Notes: a model not told the origin generated them from the sequence alone. A DNA stretch of 64,000 bases from Jiangella ureilytica (GCF_004348545.1 NZ_SMKL01000007.1:62001-126000), one strand, 5' to 3'; counted from the first letter of the stretch, positions 42,251 through 51,343 are shown. Numbers and translations: made by a program.

Positions 42251-43246
42251 CTACTCGCCCGGGTAGCGCAGCCCGATCTGCCGGCGGATCTCGTCCATGG
42301 TCTCCATGATCGCGACGGTCTCGTCGAGCGGCATGATGTCGCTCTCGGTCGCACCCTCGCGCAGCAGCCGGCCGACCTCGATCGCCTGGTGGCGCAGTCC
42401 GCCGCCGATGCGCGGCTCGTCGAACCGCTCCGGCGCCTGCGAATTGGGTCTGCGCAGCGAGAACGACGTCGGCGTGTACCAGACGTCGTCGATCTCGACG
42501 CGCGCCAGCGTGCCCGTGATGACCGCGCGGTTCGCCGTCCGGGCGCCGAGGGTGGTGGTGACGACGGCGTGCGCGCCGGTCTCGTACGTGAACACCGCCG
42601 ACGTCTGCGCGTCGAGGCCGTTGGGCAGCAACGTGCCGGCCGCGGTGACGGTGGCCGGGCGGCCCAGCACGTACGACGCGAACGAGATCGGGTAGACGCC
42701 GAGGTCGAGCAGAGCGCCGCCGGCCAGCGCGGGATCGTGCAGGCGATGGCCCCCGCCGGCCGGGATGGCCTGGCCGTGGTCGGCGACCACCGTCGTGACG
42801 TCACCGAGCGTGCCCGAGCGCAGCAGCTGGTCGATGCGGCGGAAGTGCGGCAGGAACCGCGTCCACATCGCCTCCATGAGGAACAGCCCGCGCTCGCGCG
42901 CCAGCGCCACGACGCCGCGGGCCTCGGCGCCGGTGACGGTGAACGGCTTCTCGCACAGCACCGGCTTGCCCGCCTCGAGCGCGAGCCGGATGTTCGCGGC
43001 GTGCGCCGTCTGCGGCGTCGCGATGTAGACGACGTCGACATCGGGGTCGGCGACCAGCTTCTCGTACGAGCCGTGGGCCCGCGGCACGTCGAACCGGCCG
43101 GCGAAGCGGCTCGCGCTCTCGTCGCTGCGGGAGCCGACCGCGATCACCTCGGCGTCGCCGACGAGCTGCAGGTCGCGCGCGAACGAGGCCGCGATGCCCC
43201 CGGTGCCCATGAGCCCCCAGCGGATCCGGCCGGCCGTGTCCGTCAT
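42251..43246 (-). CDS. Gfo/Idh/MocA family oxidoreductase
   Basis: A 331-residue NAD(P)-dependent enzyme. The Rossmann motif is GLMGTGGIAASFARDL, with YIATPQTAHAANIRLALEAG and the catalytic-lysine motif CEKPFTVT. The C-terminal alpha/beta domain has GGALLDLGVYPI with the substrate-binding Asp. It resembles trans-1,2-dihydrobenzenediol/xylose dehydrogenase-like members. The substrate is probably a sugar or inositol derivative (inference). It starts 8 bases after the upstream SDR stop. Confidence 0.9.
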   Translation of the reverse strand: MTDTAGRIRWGLMGTGGIAASFARDLQLVGDAEVIAVGSRSDESASRFAGRFDVPRAHGSYEKLVADPDVDVVYIATPQTAHAANIRLALEAGKPVLCEKPFTVTGAEARGVVALARERGLFLMEAMWTRFLPHFRRIDQLLRSGTLGDVTTVVADHGQAIPAGGGHRLHDPALAGGALLDLGVYPISFASYVLGRPATVTAAGTLLPNGLDAQTSAVFTYETGAHAVVTTTLGARTANRAVITGTLARVEIDDVWYTPTSFSLRRPNSQAPERFDEPRIGGGLRHQAIEVGRLLREGATESDIMPLDETVAIMETMDEIRRQIGLRYPGE

Positions 43247-43254
43247 CTGTCCCC

Positions 43255-44169
43255 TTAGCGGTACCCGGTGACGTCGGCGGGCTTGCCGGCGTCCTGCACC
43301 TCCACGAGGTACCGCCACGCGTCGGGACGGCTGCCGTCGAGGTCGGTGAAACGATAGACCTGCGCCAGCTGCCCGCTCGACAGCGACTGCCCGTTCCAGC
43401 GTGCGACGTCGGCGTCGGCGGCCAGCGCGGCGACCGCCCGGCCGACGTAGCGCGGCGTCTCGGAGATCGCGAAGTGCGGCACGGTGGTGAGCGCGTCGCG
43501 CCAGTTCTCCTCGGTGACGCCGAAATGGTTCAGCATCAGCTCCGACCGCAGCCAGCCCGGCGTGAGCGCGACGGCGGTCGCCCGGTGCGGGGCCAGCTCC
43601 TGGGCCTGGGCGAACGCCATGCGCAGCACGGACGACTTCGCGAGGTCGTAGAAGAACGAGACCCGGTAGTGGGTGGCGTTGTAGTCGGCCGTGCCGTCGG
43701 TCATCTCGACGACCAGTCCGCCCGGCTGCCGGAGCAGCAGCGGCAGCGCGAAGTGGCTGGTGATGATGTGGGTGTCGATGGCGAGCCGGAGGATCCGCAA
43801 CCCCTTCTCCAGCGAGTGCTCCCAGAGCTTGTCCTCCCAGGCGAACAGCAGCTCGCCGCCCCAGATGTCGTTGACCAGCACGTCCAGCCGGCCCTGCTCC
43901 GTGTCGATGCGGTCGACCAGCGCCTGCACCTGCTCGGGCACCAGGTGGTCGGTCTGCACCGCGATGCCGGTGCCGCCGGCCGCGGTGACCAGCTCCGCGG
44001 TCTCCTCGATGGTCTCGGGCAGGTTCTGCTCGGACCGCTGCGCCCGCGTGCTGCGTGCCGAGCAGTACACCGTCGCGCCGGCCGCCCCCAGCTCGACGGC
44101 GATCCCCCGCCCCGCGCCGCGCGACGCCCCCGCGACGAGCGCGACCTTGCCTTCCAGCGTCTTCTCCAT
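43255..44169 (-). CDS. SDR-family oxidoreductase with variant NNAG motif
   Basis: A 304-residue SDR, longer than classical members. The cofactor motif is AGASRGAGRG and the active-site pair is FFYDLAKSS (Tyr-x3-Lys). The usual NNAG motif is replaced by NDIWGG, and a DRIDTEQGRLDVLV segment precedes it. These features resemble the DHRS1-like group. ATG 44169 gives the natural start (MEKTLEGKVALVAG). It is likely co-transcribed with the downstream Gfo/Idh gene (8-base gap). Confidence 0.87.
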   Translation of the reverse strand: MEKTLEGKVALVAGASRGAGRGIAVELGAAGATVYCSARSTRAQRSEQNLPETIEETAELVTAAGGTGIAVQTDHLVPEQVQALVDRIDTEQGRLDVLVNDIWGGELLFAWEDKLWEHSLEKGLRILRLAIDTHIITSHFALPLLLRQPGGLVVEMTDGTADYNATHYRVSFFYDLAKSSVLRMAFAQAQELAPHRATAVALTPGWLRSELMLNHFGVTEENWRDALTTVPHFAISETPRYVGRAVAALAADADVARWNGQSLSSGQLAQVYRFTDLDGSRPDAWRYLVEVQDAGKPADVTGYR

Positions 44170-44209
44170 GCGTCCATGGTGCGGCCGCATTCCTGACACC
44201 GAGTGTCAG

Positions 44210-44542
44210 TCACTCGCCTTCGGCGAGTCTCTTCAAGTCCGCCAGACGGCGGTCCCAGGCGGCCGCCGTCGCGTCGACCCAGCGGGCGGTCGACGCCAGC
44301 CGCTCCGGCCGGACGGCGTAGCGCACCTCGCGCCCGGCCCGGTGCCGGCGCACGAGGTCCGACCGCTCGAGGACGGCGAGGTGCTTGAGCACGCCCGGCC
44401 GGCTGATCGGCAGCTCGCGTGCCAGCGCCGACGCGCTGTGCTCGCGGTCGGCCAGCAGCGCCAGCAGCCGCCAGCGCATCGGGTCGGCCAGGGCGGCGAA
44501 CACCTCGACCGGCGGATCGCCGGTGGCCGAGCCCGCGGTCAT
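44210..44542 (-). CDS. ArsR-family regulator
   Basis: A 110-residue winged-helix regulator of the ArsR/SmtB superfamily (VFAALADPMRWRLLALLADR, ARELPISRPGVLKHLAVLER, RRHRAGREVRYAVRPERL) without metal-binding cysteines. The final tryptophan-containing helix (WVDATAAAWDRRLADLKRL) is the type found in ArsR proteins paired with AHSA1 genes. Its ATG overlaps the stop of the SRPBCC gene (ATGA). Confidence 0.92.
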   Translation of the reverse strand: MTAGSATGDPPVEVFAALADPMRWRLLALLADREHSASALARELPISRPGVLKHLAVLERSDLVRRHRAGREVRYAVRPERLASTARWVDATAAAWDRRLADLKRLAEGE

Positions 44543-44985
44543 GCGGGCTGCTTCCGGGCGAGATCGGCCAGCGTCGTCAGCCCGCCGCCCCAGCCGTCCT
44601 CGACCACCCGGACGTGCGCCGCCTTCTCCTCGTCGGTCATGGCGAGCGCGGCGAAGCCGCTCTCGGTGACCCGGACGGTGGTGCCGCCCTCCGCCGTCGC
44701 CCACAGCTCGATGGCGACGTGGGTCTGCCGGCCGGGCTCCGGCTCGGAGTCGGGCGCCCTCGCGTAGCGGTAGGTCAGCCGGTACGGCGGCTCGACCTTC
44801 TCGATGACGCCGCGGTACGTGCCGTGCTCGCTCCAGTGATGGACGATGCTGCCGCCCGGGCGCAGGTCGATGGCGGCGCCGTCGAACGCCCACCAGACCC
44901 GCACGTTCTCGGGCCGGGTGACCAGCTCCCACACCCGCTCCACCGGCGCCGCGATCTCCACCTCGCGCCTGACGTCGTCGGGCAT
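44539..44985 (-). CDS. SRPBCC / AHSA1-like protein
   Basis: A 148-residue AHSA1-type protein (REVEIAAPVERVWELVTRPE, VRVWWAFDGA, PGGSIVHHWSEHGTYRG, ALAMTDEEKAAHVRVVEDGW). It probably binds a small hydrophobic ligand; the N-terminal half is typical. It is coupled to the ArsR gene. The 75 bp upstream toward kdpE contain an AACCG-AA-CGGTT inverted repeat (45048-45059) that may be the ArsR operator (inference). Confidence 0.9.
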   Translation of the reverse strand: MPDDVRREVEIAAPVERVWELVTRPENVRVWWAFDGAAIDLRPGGSIVHHWSEHGTYRGVIEKVEPPYRLTYRYARAPDSEPEPGRQTHVAIELWATAEGGTTVRVTESGFAALAMTDEEKAAHVRVVEDGWGGGLTTLADLARKQPA

Positions 44986-45060
44986 CGGCGCCTCACCTCC
45001 CAGGGCGACGAACTGTCACCCCAGGGTTACACAGCACTGCACCGGATTGCAACCGAACGG

Positions 45061-45756
45061 TTACAGATCGCGGGGGAGCTTGAAGCGGTACCCGAGGCCC
45101 GGCTCGGTGATGAAGTAGCGCGGCGTCGACGGCTCGGGCTCCAGCCGCTGGCGGATCTGCGTCATGAACACCCGCAGGTAGTTGGTCTCGGTCCCGTACG
45201 CCGGGCCCCACACCTCGTGCAGCAGCTGCTCGTAGGTGACCAGCCGCCCGTGGTGACGGACCAGCATCTCGACGATGTGCCACTGCCGCGGCGTCAGCCG
45301 GACCGCGGCGCCGTCGCGGGTCACGCGCTTGGCGGCGAAGTCGATGGTGAAGTCGTCCGTCGACACGACGGCGTTGCCGTCGGGCAGGACGGCGCGCCGG
45401 GTCGCGGCGCGAAGCCGGGCGAACAGCTCGTCCATGCCGAACGGCTTGGTGAGGTAGTCGTCCGCGCCGAGATCGAGCGCCTCGACCTTGGCCGCCTCGG
45501 TCCCGCGCCCGGAGAGCACCACGATGGGCACCGACGACCAGCCGCGGATGCCGCGGACCACGTCGAGGCCGTCCATGCTGGGCAGCCCGAGGTCGAGGAT
45601 GACGGCGTCGGGATGGTTGCGGGCGGCCAGCTGCAGGGCCCGCTCACCGCTGCCGGCCAGGTCGGCGGTGTATCCCCGGGCCTTCAGGTTCAGTGCGAGG
45701 GTCTTGCGGATGCCGGCGTCGTCGTCGACGACGAGGACGCGGCCGGCTGACTCCAT
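45061..45756 (-). CDS. kdpE: KdpE-type response regulator
   Basis: A 231-residue OmpR-family regulator. The receiver has Asp55 in VILDLGLPSMDG, the VLSGRG segment and YLTKPFGMDEL. The output domain has LTPRQWHIVEMLVRHHGRLV, YEQLLHEVWGPAYGTETNYL and EPGLGYRFKLP, the KdpE signature. It would activate high-affinity potassium uptake genes. It is divergent from kdpD across a 40-bp gap, which is unusual since the pair is normally one operon. No kdpFABC genes are visible in the window. Confidence 0.92.
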   Translation of the reverse strand: MESAGRVLVVDDDAGIRKTLALNLKARGYTADLAGSGERALQLAARNHPDAVILDLGLPSMDGLDVVRGIRGWSSVPIVVLSGRGTEAAKVEALDLGADDYLTKPFGMDELFARLRAATRRAVLPDGNAVVSTDDFTIDFAAKRVTRDGAAVRLTPRQWHIVEMLVRHHGRLVTYEQLLHEVWGPAYGTETNYLRVFMTQIRQRLEPEPSTPRYFITEPGLGYRFKLPRDL

Positions 45757-45796
45757 GTCGCCGATCGTAGCCGGGCACATCGGTCAGACTGGGGTC

Positions 45797-48346
45797 ATGG
45801 CACGCGGGCAGCTGCGGATCTACCTGGGCGCCGCGCCGGGCGTCGGCAAGACGTTCGCCATGCTCGAAGAGGCGCACCGGCGCCGCGGCCGCGGCACCGA
45901 CGTCGTCGCCGGGTTCGTCGAGGTGCACGGGCGGGCCCGCACCACGGAGCAGATCGGCGACCTCGAGGTGGTCCCGCGGCGCACCGTCCACTACCGCGGC
46001 GCCAGGTTCGAGGAGATGGACCTCGACGCCGTCCTGCGCCGCAAGCCGGAGGTCGCGCTGGTCGACGAGCTCGCGCACACCAATGTGCCCGGCTCGCGCA
46101 ACGCCAGGCGCTGGCAGGACGTCGAGGAGCTGCTCGACGCCGGCATCACCGTGCTGTCGACGGTGAACATCCAGCACCTCGAGTCGCTCAACGACGTCGT
46201 CGAGCAGATCACCGGCGTGCCCCAGCGCGAGACGGTGCCCGACGAGGTGGTCCGCCGCGCTGACCAGGTCGAGTTGGTCGACATGACGCCCGAGGCGCTG
46301 CGCCGGCGCATGGTGCACGGCAACGTCTACCCGAAGGAGTCGATCGACACGGCGCTGGGCAACTACTTCCGGGTCGGCAATCTCACGGCGCTGCGCGAGC
46401 TGGCCCTGCTGTGGCTGGCCGACAAGGTCGACGACCAGCTCGACCGGTACCGCGCCGACCACGGCATCGACGACACCTGGGAGGCCCGCGAACGGGTCGT
46501 CGTCGCGCTGACCGGCGGCTCCGAGGGCGAGACGCTGATCCGCCGCGCCTCCCGGATCGCCGCCCGCGGCAAGGGCGCGGACCTCATGGCAGTGCACGTC
46601 GTGCCCAGCGACGGGCTGGTCGGCGCCGATCCGACGCAGCTGGCCCGGCAGCGGCTTCTGGTCGAGAGCCTCGGCGGCACGTATCACCAGGTGCTCGGCG
46701 AGGACATTCCGGCGGCGCTGCTCGAGTTCGCCCGCGGTGTCAACGCCACCCAGCTGGTGCTCGGCGCGAGCCGCCGCGGGCGGCTGGCCCAGCTGTTCTC
46801 GCGCGGCGTCGCGCTGACGACGATGTCGCTGTTCGGCTCGATGGACGTCCATCTGGTCCCGCACCAGCAGGCCGGCCGCGGACGCACCGCCGCGCTGGGC
46901 AGCGCGCTGTCGCGGCACCGCCAGGTCGCCGGCTTCGTCGTCGCGCTGGTGGGGGTGCCGCTGCTGATCCTCGGCGTCCGGCTGCCCGAGGACGACGTGT
47001 CGCTGGCGACCGGCGAGCTGTTGCTGCTGGCGATGGTCATCGCGGCGGCGCTGGCCGGCGGCATGTGGCCGGCGCTGCTGGCGGCCCTCGGCGGTTTCCT
47101 GCTGCTCAACTGGTATTTCACCGAGCCGATCCACTCGCTGGAGGTCAACCGGCTCGAGAACGTCATCACGCTGGCGGTCTTCCTGCTCGTCGCCGCGTCG
47201 GTGAGCGTCGTCGTCGACCAGGCGGCCCGGCGCACCCGCGAGGCGGCCCGCGCGAGCGCCGACGCACAGAGCCTCGCCACCGTCGCCGGCAGCATGGTCG
47301 GCAACCCGCGTCCGCTCATCGGGCTGCTGGAGCGGCTGCTCGAGACGTACGCGCTGGCGTCGGTGACGCTGCTGGAGCGCCGGCCCGACGCGCCACGGCT
47401 GCCGGGCAGCCAGCACGACCCGGACCTGTGGACGGTGGTCGCCTGCGTCGGCGAGCGGCCCTGCCTCACCCCGGCCGAGGCCGACGTCGAGGTCCCCATC
47501 GACGACGTGCTGTCGCTCGCCCTGCGCGGTCCCGGCGCCCTGCCGGCCGAGGACCGCCGGGTCTTCGAGGCGTTCGCCGCCCAGGCCGCGCTGGCCCTCC
47601 GGCAGGAGCGGCTGGCCCGGCAGGCGGCGTCGGCCGGCACGATCGCCGAGGCCGACCGGATGCGCACGGCGCTGCTGGCCGCCGTCAGCCACGATCTGCG
47701 CACGCCGCTGGCCGCCGCCAAGGCCGCGGTCACCAGCCTGCGCAGTGACGAGGTCCGGTTCGACGCCGACGACCAGGCCGAGCTGCTGGCCACCGCGGAC
47801 GAGTCACTGGACCGGCTCGCGGCGCTCATCGCCAACCTGCTCGACATGAGCCGGCTGCAGGCGGGAGCGCTCGGGGTGACGCTGCTGCCGACGGCGGCCT
47901 CCGACAGCGTCGCGCGGGCCCTCGACGAGCTGGGCGAGCCGGGCCGTGCCGTCGTCGTCGACCTGCCGGCCGGCCTGCCGCCGGTCCAGGCCGACCCCGC
48001 GCTGCTGGAACGGGTGCTGGTCAACGTCATCGGCAACGCGCTGCGGTTCAGCCCGCCGGACCGCCCGCCCACCGTCACCGCCCGCGAGGACGACGACACC
48101 GTCGAGCTGCGGATCGTCGACCACGGGCCGGGCATTCCCGAGGACCAGCGCGACCGTGTCTTCGTCCCGTTCCAGCGGCTCGGCGACAGCGCCACCGGCG
48201 TCGGCCTGGGTCTGGCGCTCTCGCGCGGGCTGACCGAGGCGATGCGCGGCACGCTCGTCCCCGAGACCACGCCCGACGGCGGCCTGACGATGCGGGTGAG
48301 ACTCGCCGCCGCCGACACCGGCAGCTGGCAGAGTGGTTCCCGATGA
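45797..48346 (+). CDS. kdpD: KdpD-type sensor kinase
   Basis: An 849-residue kinase. The N-terminal KdpD domain has a P-loop (GAAPGVGKT, residues 11-19) and VDELAHTNVPGSRN. A universal-stress-like domain follows (~235-365), then four membrane helices (~378-475), a GAF-like segment, HisKA with His632 in AVSHDLRTPLAAAK, and HATPase (VIGNALRFSPP, GPGIPED, GVGLGLALSRG). It senses potassium limitation or turgor and phosphorylates KdpE. ATG 45797 is the natural start. The stop overlaps the DUF3500 start (ATGA). Confidence 0.94.
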   Translation: MARGQLRIYLGAAPGVGKTFAMLEEAHRRRGRGTDVVAGFVEVHGRARTTEQIGDLEVVPRRTVHYRGARFEEMDLDAVLRRKPEVALVDELAHTNVPGSRNARRWQDVEELLDAGITVLSTVNIQHLESLNDVVEQITGVPQRETVPDEVVRRADQVELVDMTPEALRRRMVHGNVYPKESIDTALGNYFRVGNLTALRELALLWLADKVDDQLDRYRADHGIDDTWEARERVVVALTGGSEGETLIRRASRIAARGKGADLMAVHVVPSDGLVGADPTQLARQRLLVESLGGTYHQVLGEDIPAALLEFARGVNATQLVLGASRRGRLAQLFSRGVALTTMSLFGSMDVHLVPHQQAGRGRTAALGSALSRHRQVAGFVVALVGVPLLILGVRLPEDDVSLATGELLLLAMVIAAALAGGMWPALLAALGGFLLLNWYFTEPIHSLEVNRLENVITLAVFLLVAASVSVVVDQAARRTREAARASADAQSLATVAGSMVGNPRPLIGLLERLLETYALASVTLLERRPDAPRLPGSQHDPDLWTVVACVGERPCLTPAEADVEVPIDDVLSLALRGPGALPAEDRRVFEAFAAQAALALRQERLARQAASAGTIAEADRMRTALLAAVSHDLRTPLAAAKAAVTSLRSDEVRFDADDQAELLATADESLDRLAALIANLLDMSRLQAGALGVTLLPTAASDSVARALDELGEPGRAVVVDLPAGLPPVQADPALLERVLVNVIGNALRFSPPDRPPTVTAREDDDTVELRIVDHGPGIPEDQRDRVFVPFQRLGDSATGVGLGLALSRGLTEAMRGTLVPETTPDGGLTMRVRLAAADTGSWQSGSR

Positions 48347-49314
48347 GCGACTCGATGACCCGGGCGGCGACGGCGTTCCTGGCCGCCCTGGAGCCCGGCC
48401 GGCTCGCCGCGGCGAGCGCCCCGTTCGACGCGCCGGACCGGCGTACCTTCACCTACCTGCCGCGGTCGCGGCCGGGCCTCGCGCTGGCGGACATGACGCC
48501 GTCGCAGCGGGAGCTGGCCATGGAGTTGCTGGCCAGCGGGCTGTCGGCGCCCGGGCTGGCGGACGCGCGGGCGATCATGGAGCTCGAGACGGTGCTCGGC
48601 GCCGTCGAGCGGGCCGCCGGCAAGGAGACGTGGGAGCGCCGGCAGCCGCTGCGGTACTGGTTCCGCGTGCACGGCGAGCCCGGGTCCGCGGCGTGGGCGT
48701 GGAAGGTGGGCGGCCACCACCTCGCCGTCACGCTCACCGTCGTCGATGGGCGGGTCGCGGCGACGCCGCAGTTCTTCGGCGCCAACCCCTCGACCGTGCC
48801 GCCCGGCTACCCCGGGGCCGGACGGCGGACGCTCGCTCCGGAGCAGGACCTCGGGCGAGCGCTGGTGCGGGCGCTGCCGGCGGAGCTGCAGGCGGTCGCC
48901 GTCGTCTCACCGGAGGCGCCGCGCGACATCCTCACCCGCGACGACCCCGTCGCCGATTCCGGCCGGATCGCGCCGGGCCTGGCGTACGGCGACCTGCCCG
49001 CCGGCGGGCGCGAGCTGCTGGAGCGGCTGATCCGGTGGTATCTGGGCCGGGTGACGGCGTCCGCCGCGGACCCCGCCTGGGCGTCGATCGAGGCCGCCGG
49101 CCTGGAGCGGGTGACGTTCCGCTGGGCCGGCCCGGTCGAGCCCGGCCACGGCCACTACTACGCCGTGCTGGGCCCGACGTTCCTGCTGGAGTACGACAAC
49201 ACCCAGCAGGACGCCAACCACGTCCACTCGGTCTGGCGCGACCTGCGCCACGACTGGGGCGACGACCTGCTGGCGGCGCACCACGCCGCTCACCACTCAG
49301 CGCACCACTCCTAG
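48343..49314 (+). CDS. DUF3500 protein
   Basis: A 323-residue protein of DUF3500: AASAPFDAPDRRTFTYLPRS, LRYWFRVHGEPGSAAWAWKV, GGHHLAVTLTVVDG and the C-terminal FLLEYDNTQQDANHVHSVWRD (in two parts). It ends in a histidine-rich tail (AHHAAHHSAHHS). No signal peptide is obvious. Its function is not known; the conserved His/Asp/Asn cluster could bind metal. The 4-base overlap with kdpD implies coupled translation, an unexpected partnership. Confidence 0.86.
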   Translation: MSDSMTRAATAFLAALEPGRLAAASAPFDAPDRRTFTYLPRSRPGLALADMTPSQRELAMELLASGLSAPGLADARAIMELETVLGAVERAAGKETWERRQPLRYWFRVHGEPGSAAWAWKVGGHHLAVTLTVVDGRVAATPQFFGANPSTVPPGYPGAGRRTLAPEQDLGRALVRALPAELQAVAVVSPEAPRDILTRDDPVADSGRIAPGLAYGDLPAGGRELLERLIRWYLGRVTASAADPAWASIEAAGLERVTFRWAGPVEPGHGHYYAVLGPTFLLEYDNTQQDANHVHSVWRDLRHDWGDDLLAAHHAAHHSAHHS

Positions 49315-50159
49315 GGAGTGAGCACCCGCGTGACCAGGAAGTCGCGGACCACCCGCTGGAACCGCTCCGGCTCCTCCATCGGCGGGGAGTGGCCGGACTT
49401 CTCGAACACCACCAGCTGCGAGTCGGGGATCAGCGACGCGATGGTCTCGCTGCACTCCACCGGCGTGATCCAGTCGCTGCGGCCCACCGTCACCAGCGCC
49501 GGGCAGGTCACCGACGGCAGGCCCGGCTTGACGTCGTAGGTCAGCTGGTTCACCGAGAAGGCGAAGTTGTGCGTGGCGTAGTGGTAGTCGACGGAGCCGA
49601 CTCGCGCCGCGATCGACGCCGGGTCGTACTCGTGGTCGTAGAGCGGCAGGATCGACGCCCAGCAGTCGCGGAAGTCGTCGTTGTCGCGGATGCGGCCCTC
49701 CATGATGCGGGCGAGCTTGTCTTCGTCGACCTCGATGCGCGACGACGCGCGCGCGTTGGCCATCGCCGCTTCCTCGTGCGAGTGGTCCGGCGCGGTGTCG
49801 CGCAGGACCAGGGCCAGCACGCGGTCGGGGTGGGCGATGGCGTACTCCATCGCGAGGAAGCCGCCGTACGACCCGCCGGCCATGACCAGCGACTCCGCGC
49901 CGGCCCAGGCCCGCAGCGCGTCGATGTCGGCGACCCACTGCTCGTGCGTGAACGGCGGGACGTCGCCGCTCTTGCCGCTGCCGCGGGCGTCGAACACCAG
50001 CACCCGGAAGAGGTCGGACAGGTGGCCGAACGCCGCCTTGGGCTCCTTCTTCGACCCCAGGCCGGGAGCGCCGTGGTGCGCGATGAGCAGCGGCTTGCCC
50101 GGGTCGTCGCCGCCGAGCAGCTCGACGTCGAGCAGGTTGCCGTTGATCTCCACGATCAT
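49311..50159 (-). CDS. Proline iminopeptidase-like alpha/beta hydrolase
   Basis: A 282-residue S33-type hydrolase: HHGAPGLGSKKEP, FDARGSGKSGD, nucleophile elbow GGSYGGFLAMEYAIAHPDRV (Ser in GGSYGG, compare GGSWGS of proline iminopeptidase), Asp in VGRSDWITP and His in KSGHSPPMEEP. It is the last gene of the peptide-transporter operon, 11 bases after the M24 gene, with AGGAG before ATG 50159. It probably completes breakdown of the imported compound. Its stop overlaps the convergent DUF3500 stop. Confidence 0.87.
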   Translation of the reverse strand: MIVEINGNLLDVELLGGDDPGKPLLIAHHGAPGLGSKKEPKAAFGHLSDLFRVLVFDARGSGKSGDVPPFTHEQWVADIDALRAWAGAESLVMAGGSYGGFLAMEYAIAHPDRVLALVLRDTAPDHSHEEAAMANARASSRIEVDEDKLARIMEGRIRDNDDFRDCWASILPLYDHEYDPASIAARVGSVDYHYATHNFAFSVNQLTYDVKPGLPSVTCPALVTVGRSDWITPVECSETIASLIPDSQLVVFEKSGHSPPMEEPERFQRVVRDFLVTRVLTP

Positions 50160-50170
50160 GGATGCGCTCC

Positions 50171-51343
50171 TCACAGCTCGATGACGACGTCGTCGAGGTC
50201 TCGGGGGAAGGCGGTCAGCCGCTCCGGCCCGTCCTCGGTGACCAGCACGGTGTCCGAGATGCGGTAGCCGGCGTGGCCGGGCACGTAGATGCCGGGCTCG
50301 CTGGACACGACCATGCCGGGCGCGAGCTCGGTGTCGTCGCCGTCGGACAGCCACGGCGGCTCGTGGAAGTCCAGGCCGATCCCGTGCCCCTGACGGTGCC
50401 GCAGGTACCCGCCGTAGCCGGCGTCGCGGATGACGTCGAGGCAGGCCCGGTTGACGTCCTGGCAGCGCGCCCCCGGGCGCAGCGCCCGGGTGCCCACCTC
50501 CTGCGCCCGGTGGTCGGCGGCGAAGTAGGCCATCTGCTGCTCGGTCGGCTCACCGAGGAAGAACGTCCGCTCGCTCTCGGCGTACCGGCCGCCGACGGCC
50601 CCGCCCAGCGACAGGATGAACGTGTCGCCTGGGCGCAGCCGGTACGACGACGGCAGCCCGTGCGGGTAGGCGGAGTTGGCGCCGCCGTAGACGAGGCCGC
50701 CGGTCAGCATCGGCACCACGACGACATCGGTGTGCGTCTGGTACATCCAGCGGGCTCCGGCGCGGACCACGTGATCGGCCAGCTCGGCCTCGGTGGGCAG
50801 CTCGCCGCTGCCGACGGCCGCCGCGACCAGCTCCACGCCGGCCGCCAGCATGACGTCGCCGAGCCGGCCGGCCTGCCGGTGCAGCTCGATCTCCTCGGGC
50901 TGCTTCACCAGCCGCAGCTCGTCGACCAGCGACGACATCCGCCACGTCACGCCGCCGAACACCGTCTCCAGCTGGGCCAGCCGGCCCGTCGACAGCGCCG
51001 GCGAATGCCCCCACACGCCACTCGACGGCACCGCCTCGGCCAGCGCGGCGAACGGGCTGTCGACACCGGGGAACTCCTCGAACGCCACCAGCTCGTCCAC
51101 GACCGCGCCCTGTGCCTGCGCGTGCTCGCGCTCCAGCTCCGGCACCAGCAGCACGACACGGTCCGCGCCCACCCAGACGACGGCGGGCCGCTCGTTCGGG
51201 TGGTGGAAGAAGCCGGTCAGATAGGCGACGTCGTGCCAGTCGTCGACGACGACGGCGTCGAGCCCGGCCATCTCCATGCGCGCCCGCAGCCGGGCGTGGA
51301 CGTCGCGGTAGAACGCGGCGGGCAGCCGCTGGGAGAAGGTCAT
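50171..51343 (-). CDS. M24 pita-bread hydrolase, creatinase/ectoine-hydrolase-like (metal ligands replaced)
   Basis: A 390-residue creatinase-fold enzyme with an N-terminal domain (~1-150) and a pita-bread domain. Aligned by motif with metal-dependent M24 prolidases, the five metal ligands (Asp, Asp, His, Glu, Glu) read Ser245, Glu256 (AESERTF), His320 (GHGIGLDFHE), Glu349 (SSEPGIY) and Ser363 (RISD). Three of five are lost. Such loss is typical of the metal-independent branch (creatinase, ectoine hydrolase), and His228 in YPHG would be the catalytic base candidate. It is probably an amidinohydrolase or amidase rather than Xaa-Pro peptidase. Its ATG overlaps the permease stop (ATGA). Confidence 0.82.
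   Translation of the reverse strand: MTFSQRLPAAFYRDVHARLRARMEMAGLDAVVVDDWHDVAYLTGFFHHPNERPAVVWVGADRVVLLVPELEREHAQAQGAVVDELVAFEEFPGVDSPFAALAEAVPSSGVWGHSPALSTGRLAQLETVFGGVTWRMSSLVDELRLVKQPEEIELHRQAGRLGDVMLAAGVELVAAAVGSGELPTEAELADHVVRAGARWMYQTHTDVVVVPMLTGGLVYGGANSAYPHGLPSSYRLRPGDTFILSLGGAVGGRYAESERTFFLGEPTEQQMAYFAADHRAQEVGTRALRPGARCQDVNRACLDVIRDAGYGGYLRHRQGHGIGLDFHEPPWLSDGDDTELAPGMVVSSEPGIYVPGHAGYRISDTVLVTEDGPERLTAFPRDLDDVVIEL

Noticed and set aside
45012-45060. Promoter of the SRPBCC/ArsR pair (TTGCAA-N17-TAACCC)
   Set aside because: The -10 match is weak; only the neighbouring inverted repeat was noted, within the SRPBCC entry.
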